Source of the DNA: Bacteroidia bacterium
Lineage (GTDB): Bacteria > Bacteroidota > Bacteroidia > J057 > JAIXKT01
Assembly (NCBI GenBank): GCA_026932145.1
Contig: JAIXKT010000054.1
Coordinates: forward strand, 1 to 64,000
Length of the DNA stretch: 64,000 nt
Reading direction: 5' to 3'
Shown: positions 46,407 through 54,881 of the stretch, piece after piece
Layout: the number at the start of each line of letters is the position of its first letter
Numbering within the stretch: position 1 is the stretch's first letter
The notes under the pieces: generated by a model
Databases searched by the model: none
Seen by the model: the letters and a program-made list of their open reading frames with translations, nothing else
What the model was told of the DNA's origin: nothing
Made by a program: the position numbers and the translations under genes

Positions 46407-48290
46407 TTAGGGTTGGCTGATATACCGATGATACCAATGTTGGAATACGATAAATGCCCACAAGGTACAGTCCTCTTTGGTGTTTTTACCGAGTAAAATA
46501 TTATTCCAAAGGCGCATTATTGCCGGATATTGAAAAATACCTTGGGATTCAATTATATTTTTGTTTAAGATATTTTTCTCAATAGTTGTGCGATATGGCC
46601 CTAAGAACCAATCTCTTAGCGGAACTTCAAAGCCTTGTTTGGGGCGGTTGTATAATTCCGGAGGTAATAAATCTCGAAAAGTATCTTGCAAAATCCGCTT
46701 TCGTTGAGTGCCCTGAATCTTATAGTTAGCCGGAAGCGAAAAAGCAAATTCTACTACTCGATAATCCAAAAAAGGCACACGCACTTCTAACGAATTTGCC
46801 ATAGACATTAAGTCTGCTTTTACCAGCATATCACCGGCTAAAACCAACTGAACATCTGCGGCTAAAATATCATTGAAGTCCTGATTATCAGTTATTTTAG
46901 TTTTTAATATTGCTGCGTTAGAATTTAGGGATTGGAATTTAGGTTGAAGAATTTGGGTTACTTCTTGTTGAGCAGCTATACGGCACCAAGCTAAATAACG
47001 TTCTGCTGCCGGTAGCGGAAGTCCTTCTGCGTATTTGGTTATTTGGTATAAAATTCTTCCCAAAGAAGAATTTCGGTTAGCCGGTAATTTTCTTAGAATT
47101 GGCTGTGAAAATCGTAATATATTGTTTACCAATGAATTTTGCCCCGCCTTTAAAAGTCCTACGTGTTTTGTATAGCCGGCAAAGACTTCATCAGCACCAT
47201 CTCCGGATAATGCTGCAACTACCTTTTGCCGTGTTTGGCGGGCTAAAATAAAAAAATTCAGCGCAGATGAATCCGCAAAAGGTTCATCCAGATAATCTAA
47301 AACATCTGAAACGCAGGAAAATAAATCTTCGGTTTGAACCTCAAAGAGGGTGTGTTCTGTTTGATATTTTTTGGCAACTGCCAGTGCGTATTTCCGCTCA
47401 TCGTATAATGGATTATCAAAACTGATAGAAAACGTAGATAGTTTTTTTTGATTCCTTGCGGCGAGAGCCGTTACTATCGAAGAATCTATTCCACCGCTTA
47501 AAAATACGCCAACCGGAACATCCGCAATTAACCGTTTTTGAACCGCATCTTCCAAAAGATTTAGCAGTTTATGCTGCGCCTCTTGATAAGAAATGGTTTC
47601 TTTTGAGTTAGATAGTGAAGGGCGTGGTAGCTCATACCAGCGATTCACCTGTACCTGTCCGTTACGTATCCATAAACATTCTCCGGGTAGTAGCTGTTTA
47701 AATCCTTGTAGCATAGAAACCCCCGGAGGCAGATAGCTGTATTGAAAGTATAAATTGACAGCATCTATATTTAACAAACGCGGCAGGGGAAGTGCTAATA
47801 GTGCCTTCATTTCGGAAGAAAAAGCAAAATAACTTTCGTCTTGAAAATATTTTAGTGGCTTAATCCCAAACCGATCTCGGGCAATAAATAAGTCTTGAGT
47901 TTGGTGGTCATAAATGGCAAAAGCAAAAAAACCATTTAGAAAAGACAAACAACTTTCTCCGTATTGGATAAATAGGTAAAGCAAAATTTCAGTATCCGAA
48001 TTGGTTTGAAGCTGGATACTGAATTGTGTTAATTTGTGTCTAAGTTCCTGATAATTAAATATTTCTCCGTTAAAAATGATTGCATAACGGCCGGTTTTGT
48101 CAAAAATAGGTTGATTAGCGGCAGCACTTAGGTCAATAATAGAAAGTCTGGCATGGCCTAAACACGTTCTTTGGTGGCGATAAATAGCCTGATAATCAGG
48201 GCCTCGTTTCGCTAAATGATTTAATGCTTGGTTAAATAAACTATCGGAAACCGATTTGCCGTAGTCTATCCATCCTAAAATCCCACACAT
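46407..48290 (-). CDS. asnB: Asparagine synthetase (glutamine-hydrolysing)
   Basis: A 627-residue two-domain enzyme. The N-terminal class II glutaminase domain begins MCGILG, with catalytic Cys2; the ATP pyrophosphatase motif SGGIDSS is at 265-271. NGEIFNY and the DRFGIKPL block are intact. It makes asparagine, or amidates a related substrate such as a sugar or peptide precursor, as some family members do. The neighbourhood does not decide. It stands alone; promoter elements lie at 48453-48481 and the predicted leader is about 155 bases. Confidence 0.9.
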   Translation of the reverse strand: MCGILGWIDYGKSVSDSLFNQALNHLAKRGPDYQAIYRHQRTCLGHARLSIIDLSAAANQPIFDKTGRYAIIFNGEIFNYQELRHKLTQFSIQLQTNSDTEILLYLFIQYGESCLSFLNGFFAFAIYDHQTQDLFIARDRFGIKPLKYFQDESYFAFSSEMKALLALPLPRLLNIDAVNLYFQYSYLPPGVSMLQGFKQLLPGECLWIRNGQVQVNRWYELPRPSLSNSKETISYQEAQHKLLNLLEDAVQKRLIADVPVGVFLSGGIDSSIVTALAARNQKKLSTFSISFDNPLYDERKYALAVAKKYQTEHTLFEVQTEDLFSCVSDVLDYLDEPFADSSALNFFILARQTRQKVVAALSGDGADEVFAGYTKHVGLLKAGQNSLVNNILRFSQPILRKLPANRNSSLGRILYQITKYAEGLPLPAAERYLAWCRIAAQQEVTQILQPKFQSLNSNAAILKTKITDNQDFNDILAADVQLVLAGDMLVKADLMSMANSLEVRVPFLDYRVVEFAFSLPANYKIQGTQRKRILQDTFRDLLPPELYNRPKQGFEVPLRDWFLGPYRTTIEKNILNKNIIESQGIFQYPAIMRLWNNILLGKNTKEDCTLWAFIVFQHWYHRYISQP

Positions 48291-48452
48291 ACAAAAGAAA
48301 TTATGCGTAAAATTTGGTATCTATAACTAAACCACCTAATGCAAAAGGGGATATTTTGCCCAAAAGTTTAATACTTATTTTCGCATCTATAAGAGACCTT
48401 GATTTCTTTATTTGTTCTATAATCACAGCTATTTTATCTGCTTTATTTACTG

Positions 48453-48481
48453 CAAAAGTACCTAATTTGAGTATGTTACAA
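48453..48481 (-). promoter_or_regulatory. asnB promoter: -33 TTG and -7 TACTTTTG
   Basis: On the minus strand TTG (48481-48479) and TACTTTTG (48460-48453) are 18 bases apart, close to the consensus arrangement. The start is about 155 bases downstream, so the leader would be long. Confidence 0.5.
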
Positions 48482-48619
48482 CTTTTTAGCAGCGAATTTT
48501 CTTTTTACTTTGCTTCAAAACAAACGGATTACGTAGAGAAATCAGCAACTATTAAATAGTTATCATTATTATAATCAGATAGTTATATTATTTTTTCTTT
48601 TTTAACTATGGGGAAATTA

Positions 48620-48656
48620 CATTAAAAAAGCCGCAGATGCTGCGGCCTTTTTAATG
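48620..48656 (-). terminator. Intrinsic terminator of the T9SS surface-protein gene
   Basis: GCCGCAG (48630-48636) and CTGCGGC (48640-48646) form a 7-bp GC stem with loop ATG. On the minus strand it is followed by TTTTTTAATG. A/T pairs extend the stem on both sides, so it could also work for the plus strand. Confidence 0.85.
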
Positions 48657-48669
48657 TAGTAAGAGAAAC

Positions 48670-51600
48670 TTATTCTACAACGATTCGTTGAGTTGTTTCA
48701 AAACCTTTTCCGGATATTTTAACACAATAAATTCCGCCGGATAAGTCTGTATGCAGTACATAGTTTCCAGAACCGCTTTTAATGTTTATATCCTGATTAT
48801 CAACAATTTGACCTAATGTATTATAGATTTCGACATTAGCAGTCTGGCTCTGTGCAACTCGCACAAACAAATTTAAGGAGGCTCCAGGTTTACTTGGATT
48901 GGGGAAAATATAAGCTGTTTCTTCTAAGGAAGATTGAGTGAGTTCAACTACTGGGCTTAGAGTAAAACTTCCGTCATTGTCTATCATCCGAAGGCGGTAG
49001 AAAACGCGGCTATCAAGCATATTGAAGTCTTTAAAATTATAAGAATTTGAGGCATTGGAAGCAACGTAACCAATCATCACAAAATTAGTAGCATCTGTGG
49101 CTTTTTCGATATAAAATATTTTTGCCGTAGATTGAGGAGTCGTTTGCCAAGATAGAGATGCAGTATGATTTCCTATGTATAAACCATTGAAACTCAATAA
49201 TTCAATAGGGAAAGGAGAGTCTTCGCTGCCGGCGATTCCTTCTTCTGAAAAGGAGGTATAGCCTGTTCTGAGGATTCCACCGGATACGTTATTGCGTCCT
49301 GAACCGGCATAACCACCGGTAAATGAAGGTGCGGACGTTCCATTATCCCATGGGCTGGAGTCGTTTGGTCTTTTTACGATGGTATAGGCAGCACAAGGAA
49401 GGCCGCTTCCACAAGAGTTTCCCCAATCAAAACTGGGAAAAAGTTCTAAATTATAATTTATGCTTGAAACTCCGGCGTTAGCTGAGGTTGTCCATTTCCC
49501 GTCTTGTAGTAGCTTCGTGAAGTATGCTCCGCCTTCGGCAAAAGGAGAAGCTAAGGTCGCAGCACCGGGTGAACCGCTTGTAAAGAACATATTTATCCGA
49601 GATAAACCCGTATGACTGTTGATTTTAATACCTGCTAACTGATATTTTGAAGCACTACCAACCGGATACATATAGAAAACGCCGGTATTGGATATTGAAC
49701 GATTTAAGTTACCATTTACCCATGAAGAAGAAGATGCGTAGGAAACAACTGAATTTCCGTCTGTAATTGAAGTTTCTGAAGGGTTAGTTACGGAGACGGT
49801 TTTTCCGTTAGTATTAACAACTCCGCGAGTTAGTGCCAACGTGCCTGATACAGAGATAGAGTCGGATAGGGAGAAGCCAGCATTGTTATTAAAAACCAAG
49901 TTATAGAAATACTCATTATCGCCGGTTGCTACTGAAATGGTTTGTGTAGAATATCCGTCAAATACTATGGTACTATTTCCTTCAATAAAGTCTGTTTCTG
50001 ATCCTTGGTTTACCCAATTTCCTTTCAATTTTATAGTTCCGTCTGATGTTCCATTGTTTCCGTCATCAAAATCAAGGGCATTTTGGCCGTTAAAAGTGAG
50101 GTCTCCGTATATTGAAAGAACTCTATTTGCACTACTTTTTCCGACAATTCTTCTGGTTGAGTTGATGCCGTTGCCGCCGGAAATGGTAAGGTCGTTACAT
50201 TTAGCAGTTTCGTTAGGTAAAAGTACGATACTGTTTGCATTAACAACATTAGATACGGAGAACGTAACATTTACGGTAGAATCCGGCACACGGTACACGT
50301 CCCAATTACAGCCATTAAACCAGCGGGTATCTGTGCCACCGTTCCAATTACCAATAACGCCTCCAAGTCCGGTAACGGTAAAGTCCGCTGGTTTAGAGTA
50401 TTTGCCAGCGCCGGCATCCCACCGAGTATTGTCATTTACTACATAACCTAACAGAGCCATTTGTGTGCCTGTATAAGTTTCGGTAGCTTTATAGCGTCCT
50501 TCTCCACCACCAATAAAATTTACCTGAAGATTAAGACATTCCAAACCCTCTGGTAATCTCGATTGACCTGTGCCGGAGGCTCTGTCTGGAACAGCACTAG
50601 AAACCGGCAGCCAGTCGTCCCAAGTAGAGCCAGCAAAAATATAACGTCCTTCTAAGGAATCTCTTGAAGTATTCCATGTACCTTGCATTATAAATAGTTC
50701 ATCTCCTGCGTTAGCCAAATCAAAAGTGGTTCCATTTTTAATATCAGTATAAGTCCAATCAGGGGTAGGGGTATTTGATTCGCAGGGTTTCCATTCAGTA
50801 ACTGTGCCTTTTGCGAGTGGGCTGGAGCCGTTCCATGTTAGTTTTACGACACCTTCTCCGCCGCCATGCCGGCGTGTTTGAACATTAGCTGCCGCACCAC
50901 GCTCATAACCATTGTCGGTAAACAAAATCTCGGTTCCGGGATTTAGTTCCACAAAGTTTACAAAACTAATTTTATCACAGGTATTATCTAAATTATAAGT
51001 ATAGTTAGCATCCAAAGCGACTAAGGCTAAATCTCCCATATAAAGTATAGTTGGAGCACCTGCGTTGGAAGTAGTGTTAGATTGAGTGCCGTTATTGGTA
51101 GGTACGGAAGTAATTAAATAGTCATTATTTCCGTCGCAGAACTCGAATACCTGCACGTAATATGTGGTGTTGGCAGTTAAGCCGGTAACGGTTACTGTAT
51201 TTCCAGTTCCGTTGTAAACGATTTTATTTCCGCTGCCTTTATCTGTAGCTGATGAGAATACAGAGTTAACGCCGGTGGGTGCAGATCCATCTGTGGGAGT
51301 CCAGGAAACGCTGGCACTGGCACGCAAAACCACAATTCTTTTTCGTCCGTTGCCATTTGTCCAGTTAATGACCATACTGGTAGGGCCTGTTGTCCCAAAG
51401 GAAATACTGCTGGCTTGGGTTGTCGGTTCTGCATTACAGTTCGTTTGTTGATTTTGGTTCCCATCATTATTAGTTCCGGCAGAAGTTAGGTATTGATTGG
51501 TAGCATCACAAAATTCATATACGCGGAAGTAATAAAAAGTATTAGCTGTTAAATTGGTGATATTAATGGAGTTACCGGTTCCGCTGTAGAGTATTTTGTT

Positions 51601-52461
51601 TCCGGAGCCTTGGTCAGTAGCGGAGGTGAAGTTTGCGTTTACGCCGGAAGGCGGTGTTCCGTTAGTGGGTGTCCAAGAAACTGGGCCTCCTTGACGGCCT
51701 ACTAATATCCGGCGATTGCCGTTACCGGATGTCCAGCCAACAGTCATAGATGTGGTTGTTACACTTGAAAAACTAATGTTAGTAGCTTGTGTGGTAGGAG
51801 CACTGTTGCAGCCGGCAACTATGGTAATATCATCAACGTTCCAGACTTCTTGTGTTGCATTATTGAGTGCAATGATGCGTAGTTTTACGTTATTGGTTCC
51901 GTTAGGGATGTTAATCTTGAGGGTAGAGTAGATGGTTCCTGCGTTTGTGCCGGATGTTCCTGCAACCACTAAGTTTGTGCCGGCGGTAGTAGTTGCATTT
52001 TCGGCATTATTATAGCTCCAGCGGGCATTATTGTCTCCATTGACGGCAATATCGGCGTTAGCTTGTGTGTTTGTTAGGAAGGCAGCATTGTCAAGGGCTG
52101 CAAATACACGTAGATAGTCTCCAGCATCAGCACCATTTCCAGTAGTTGTAGAGGTACTGGAAATTCTAACATACACAGCTATATTAGAATAGCTGGATAC
52201 ATTAAAGGTATCTAAGTCTAAGGTTGCTGTGCCGTTGTTTACCTGCCAAGAGCGAGCGCCGCCTCGTATGCGTTGGGTAGCGGGGGTGTCGCCGCCGCCA
52301 GCGGCTGTACCGATATTCCCACCTCCTGCTGTGATGTTCCATGTAGGAGTTGCCGGTATTGTTTCAAAATCTTGAACGGCAACTGTAACTTGCCCTAAAC
52401 CAATACGAAATAAGAACTGGCAAGCAAGTGTAATCAAAAATAGTTTGTAAATTTGTTTCAT
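48670..52461 (-). CDS. Large secreted surface protein with fibronectin-like repeats and T9SS sorting domain
   Basis: A 1263-residue exported protein from the ATG at 52461 (a TTG 24 bases upstream lies inside the -7 element and is unlikely). Order: signal peptide (about 1-22, ending GLGQ), a beta-rich jellyroll-like region (about 30-210), two fibronectin-III-like repeats (about 225-340 and 345-460, each with TSMTVGWTSGNGNRRILV-type strands and a FRVYEFCD segment), a central region with Ca-binding-like Asp/Asn-rich turns, and a C-terminal T9SS type A domain (IFPNPS..., ending RIVVE). Surface adhesion or matrix function is inferred. It is followed by an intrinsic terminator. Confidence 0.8.
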   Translation of the reverse strand: MKQIYKLFLITLACQFLFRIGLGQVTVAVQDFETIPATPTWNITAGGGNIGTAAGGGDTPATQRIRGGARSWQVNNGTATLDLDTFNVSSYSNIAVYVRISSTSTTTGNGADAGDYLRVFAALDNAAFLTNTQANADIAVNGDNNARWSYNNAENATTTAGTNLVVAGTSGTNAGTIYSTLKINIPNGTNNVKLRIIALNNATQEVWNVDDITIVAGCNSAPTTQATNISFSSVTTTSMTVGWTSGNGNRRILVGRQGGPVSWTPTNGTPPSGVNANFTSATDQGSGNKILYSGTGNSINITNLTANTFYYFRVYEFCDATNQYLTSAGTNNDGNQNQQTNCNAEPTTQASSISFGTTGPTSMVINWTNGNGRKRIVVLRASASVSWTPTDGSAPTGVNSVFSSATDKGSGNKIVYNGTGNTVTVTGLTANTTYYVQVFEFCDGNNDYLITSVPTNNGTQSNTTSNAGAPTILYMGDLALVALDANYTYNLDNTCDKISFVNFVELNPGTEILFTDNGYERGAAANVQTRRHGGGEGVVKLTWNGSSPLAKGTVTEWKPCESNTPTPDWTYTDIKNGTTFDLANAGDELFIMQGTWNTSRDSLEGRYIFAGSTWDDWLPVSSAVPDRASGTGQSRLPEGLECLNLQVNFIGGGEGRYKATETYTGTQMALLGYVVNDNTRWDAGAGKYSKPADFTVTGLGGVIGNWNGGTDTRWFNGCNWDVYRVPDSTVNVTFSVSNVVNANSIVLLPNETAKCNDLTISGGNGINSTRRIVGKSSANRVLSIYGDLTFNGQNALDFDDGNNGTSDGTIKLKGNWVNQGSETDFIEGNSTIVFDGYSTQTISVATGDNEYFYNLVFNNNAGFSLSDSISVSGTLALTRGVVNTNGKTVSVTNPSETSITDGNSVVSYASSSSWVNGNLNRSISNTGVFYMYPVGSASKYQLAGIKINSHTGLSRINMFFTSGSPGAATLASPFAEGGAYFTKLLQDGKWTTSANAGVSSINYNLELFPSFDWGNSCGSGLPCAAYTIVKRPNDSSPWDNGTSAPSFTGGYAGSGRNNVSGGILRTGYTSFSEEGIAGSEDSPFPIELLSFNGLYIGNHTASLSWQTTPQSTAKIFYIEKATDATNFVMIGYVASNASNSYNFKDFNMLDSRVFYRLRMIDNDGSFTLSPVVELTQSSLEETAYIFPNPSKPGASLNLFVRVAQSQTANVEIYNTLGQIVDNQDINIKSGSGNYVLHTDLSGGIYCVKISGKGFETTQRIVVE

Positions 52462-52482
52462 AACCCAATGAATTACTATACG

Positions 52483-52490
52483 CAAAAGTA
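52483..52490 (-). promoter_or_regulatory. -7 promoter element (TACTTTTG)
   Basis: Read on the minus strand this is TACTTTTG, ending 21 bases before the ATG at 52461. It overlaps a TTG in the same frame, arguing against a start there. Confidence 0.5.
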
Positions 52491-52593
52491 CTAAATAAAA
52501 CTTTATCAGATAAAATTTTATTTAGTAAAAAGTAAAAAAAGCCTTTTTTTGCTTTTTGTGGATTACAGTATGCCGTAGTGTGCTAAAGAGTAG

Positions 52594-53598
52594 CTATAGA
52601 TTTCGGATTACATACTTAACAGACTTTGGTTCAAGCCAATAGTGATTTACAAATTCGGGTTTAGCTTCCAAGATGGGGACTATTTGTTTGCCTAATTCAT
52701 GTAAATCTGCATAGTCAATTTGCAGTCGGAAATTTTTAGAATTAATTTTTTCATATTGATTAAAGGGTACTTGGAATTTAATCAATACCCGATTTGGGAT
52801 AAGCCGAACCTGTCTATTTGCCGGAACATTAACTATTTCAATGTCTGTCCAGCATTCTGCCTGAGTGAATTTATCTATGTAGATAACAGCTTCTACGTCA
52901 TCTGTATTACAGAAAATCCCATGCTGTTTTTCTAAGGGAACTTTTTTCCGAATAGGCTTAACAACTTCTATATCCTGTAAATCATCAAAAGAAAGTTCAA
53001 ATGGGTCAATGCTTTGATTAGCGGGGGTTTCTTGGTAGTTTCTTAGGTCTATTTCAACCTTTTGGGTTTTCCAGAGATTTATCTGCGAAAGTCCGTGTTC
53101 AGAACCAATAAACCAGAGAGAATCTGGGTTAAGGTCTATTTTTTTTATGAGTAAATAATCCTCTTTCAGTTTTAGGGTTATATCCGGGATGACGGCTAAG
53201 CGTTTTGAAAGAGGCTCTGTTAAATCTAAATAGATGGTATCCGGCTTTATTCTGGTAACTGCCTGAGCATAGTTCAAATTCTTTTTGATTGTTGGGATAT
53301 ATGTATGTAAAGAGATATTCCCTTTTGCAACAGCCTCATTATCAATATGTAGTTGTAATGTATCTTGAACACTTCGCAGGGAAGGCAGCAGAAGTTGCTG
53401 CCCTGTTCCAATTACAGATACATGAACTGTTGTGGGTAATTTTTGATTAAAGATAGACTTTTGCGGAATATTGGTAAAGGTAACCGGATATTCTATTGTT
53501 ACTTCATAGGTTCTGGCAAGCGTTACGAGTAACCATAGAAAGGAAGACAGTGAAATTGCTATGAATACTCGCAGCCAAAATACACGGCTTCTAAGCAT
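52594..53598 (-). CDS. YbbR-like domain protein
   Basis: A 334-residue protein with one N-terminal membrane helix (about 9-27) and repeated YbbR domains in the rest (PVTFTNIPQKS and PDITLKL segments). In Firmicutes the YbbR protein CdaR regulates di-AMP cyclase; in Bacteroidota the gene is conserved next to yajC, but its role is unknown and no cyclase gene is here. It follows yajC by six bases in the YtxH-DUF1573-YajC-YbbR cluster. Confidence 0.85.
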   Translation of the reverse strand: MLRSRVFWLRVFIAISLSSFLWLLVTLARTYEVTIEYPVTFTNIPQKSIFNQKLPTTVHVSVIGTGQQLLLPSLRSVQDTLQLHIDNEAVAKGNISLHTYIPTIKKNLNYAQAVTRIKPDTIYLDLTEPLSKRLAVIPDITLKLKEDYLLIKKIDLNPDSLWFIGSEHGLSQINLWKTQKVEIDLRNYQETPANQSIDPFELSFDDLQDIEVVKPIRKKVPLEKQHGIFCNTDDVEAVIYIDKFTQAECWTDIEIVNVPANRQVRLIPNRVLIKFQVPFNQYEKINSKNFRLQIDYADLHELGKQIVPILEAKPEFVNHYWLEPKSVKYVIRNL

Positions 53599-53604
53599 CT
53601 GATT

Positions 53605-53919
53605 TTAAGACTCCTGAGAGGTGTCTGCTAAGCGCAGGATAGCAGAGCGTTCGTATCGTAGTTTTATATTATCGCTAACTTCTAAGAGCACAGAATTGGT
53701 GTCTATTTGCACAATGCGGGCGTGAAGCCCTCCCACCGTAATTATTTTATCACCTTTTTTCAAGCTCTCGCGAAATTGCTTTTCCTTTTTTTGTTTTTGA
53801 AGTTGGGGGCGAATCATAAAGAAGTAGAATACTAAAATGATTCCTCCCATCAAAATAAGTTGGGAATACCAAGACGACCCGGGCACGTGGGTCTGTAATA
53901 AAATCCACAGAAATTGCAT
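53605..53919 (-). CDS. yajC: Preprotein translocase subunit YajC
   Basis: A 104-residue membrane protein with one transmembrane helix (about 20-38, GGIILVFYFFMIRPQ), followed by KQKKEKQFRESLKKGDKIITVGGL, typical of YajC. It forms part of the SecDF-YajC accessory complex at the inner membrane. The spacing of three bases to the DUF1573 gene and six to YbbR shows a tight operon. Confidence 0.95.
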   Translation of the reverse strand: MQFLWILLQTHVPGSSWYSQLILMGGIILVFYFFMIRPQLQKQKKEKQFRESLKKGDKIITVGGLHARIVQIDTNSVLLEVSDNIKLRYERSAILRLADTSQES

Positions 53920-53922
53920 AGG

Positions 53923-54399
53923 TTACTTTTTAGCGGATACTACTTCGCCTGTAAATTTTAATATTTTAATTTTGGGATCTGCGTTTGCGGTAACTGTAAC
54001 CGTTTTGGATTGGTTGCCGGATTTTCCTTGCGAGTCAAATTCAACCTCAATTTTTCCTTCATTTCCGGGAGGAATCGGGTCTTTTGTCCAATTAGGAGTT
54101 GTGCAGCCGCAAGATGGCTTTACATCATTGATAACCAATGGATTTTGTCCTGTATTTTTAATCTTAAATGTATGGGATACTTTTTCGCCCTCGGTAATTT
54201 TCCCAAAGTCGTGGGTTTCGGAATCTACTATGTAGGTAGTTGTTGGTAAATTTTCTTTTTCTGCGTCTTTATTTTCTTGTGTAGCAGTTGTTTGTGTAGC
54301 AGAATTTGATTGTTCTGTCTTAGTGGTTTCTTGCTTACAAGAATACAGTAAGCCTACGGTTAGTAGCCCAAATAGCAGGTTTCGGTATTTTATGTTCAT
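53923..54399 (-). CDS. DUF1573 lipoprotein
   Basis: A 158-residue protein with a lipobox signal (LLYSC, Cys at about 21). A Gln/Thr/Asn/Glu-rich linker is followed by a DUF1573 domain (HDFGKITEGEKVSHTFKIKNTGQNPLVI, then PSCGCTTPNW). The two-cysteine SCGC block and beta-sandwich pattern resemble periplasmic ASPM-like domains. Function unknown. It shares the conserved cluster with yajC and YbbR. Confidence 0.88.
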   Translation of the reverse strand: MNIKYRNLLFGLLTVGLLYSCKQETTKTEQSNSATQTTATQENKDAEKENLPTTTYIVDSETHDFGKITEGEKVSHTFKIKNTGQNPLVINDVKPSCGCTTPNWTKDPIPPGNEGKIEVEFDSQGKSGNQSKTVTVTANADPKIKILKFTGEVVSAKK

Positions 54400-54432
54400 A
54401 TATTATGTTTTATGTTGTCTTAAAATTGTAAT

Positions 54433-54753
54433 TTAGCTTTTTTTCATATCTCCCAATAAGGTTTCGACTTCGCGCAGTAGTTCTTCTGCTCGGGTGTAAT
54501 CTTCGGTGGGGGGAATTGAGGTTTCATTTTTACCTATTCTGGTAGAGGAGGCTAATGTACTGTCTAAAGGATTGTCATTCAAGAGGTCTTCTTGCTTTTT
54601 CTTTACCATTTCTTTAAGTTCAGTCCAGTATGCTTCTAATTTAAGTTTGAGTTTGTCGCGGGTATTTTTGCCGGAATCTGGTGCATATAACATTCCGATA
54701 GCCAAACCTGTAACTAAACCGCCTAAAAAACTCCAAAATGCACGATTACTCAT
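54433..54753 (-). CDS. YtxH-domain protein
   Basis: A 106-residue protein with a membrane-embedded Gly-rich helix at the N-terminus (FLGGLVTGLAIGMLYAPDSGKNTR), the YtxH signature, then a charged coiled-coil tail. YtxH proteins are stress-related and of unclear function. The start is at 54753, eight bases after the TAATTTTG element (54761-54768), so the leader would be very short. Confidence 0.85.
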   Translation of the reverse strand: MSNRAFWSFLGGLVTGLAIGMLYAPDSGKNTRDKLKLKLEAYWTELKEMVKKKQEDLLNDNPLDSTLASSTRIGKNETSIPPTEDYTRAEELLREVETLLGDMKKS

Positions 54754-54760
54754 AACGATG

Positions 54761-54768
54761 CAAAATTA
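54761..54768 (-). promoter_or_regulatory. -7 promoter element (TAATTTTG)
   Basis: Read on the minus strand TAATTTTG, with only seven bases before the ATG at 54753. This implies a leader of about three bases. Confidence 0.5.
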
Positions 54769-54881
54769 CATATTTGCCGTGTACAAAATTATATTTTTCT
54801 GAATTTGAATGGATTGTTTTTACACACTAACTCTTAGTTAGATAGTGTTACGTAATTACCTAATAATCAATATTTTGATTC

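Larger units (their letters stand above)
48291..48669. other. Intergenic region between asnB and the T9SS surface-protein gene
   Basis: No convincing gene in these 379 bases. An 81-codon open frame on the plus strand (48314-48559) has no family features or promoter and is rejected. The region holds the asnB promoter (48453-48481) and the terminator of the T9SS protein gene (48620-48656). Confidence 0.6.

Noticed and set aside
48314-48559. 81-codon plus-strand open frame in the asnB upstream region
   Set aside because: It starts close to the asnB start on the opposite strand and covers the asnB promoter; no homology or plausible translation signal is seen.
49937-50446. 169-codon plus-strand open frame opposite the large T9SS protein
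   Set aside because: It is the antisense shadow of a gene with a signal peptide and a C-terminal sorting domain, and it has no promoter.
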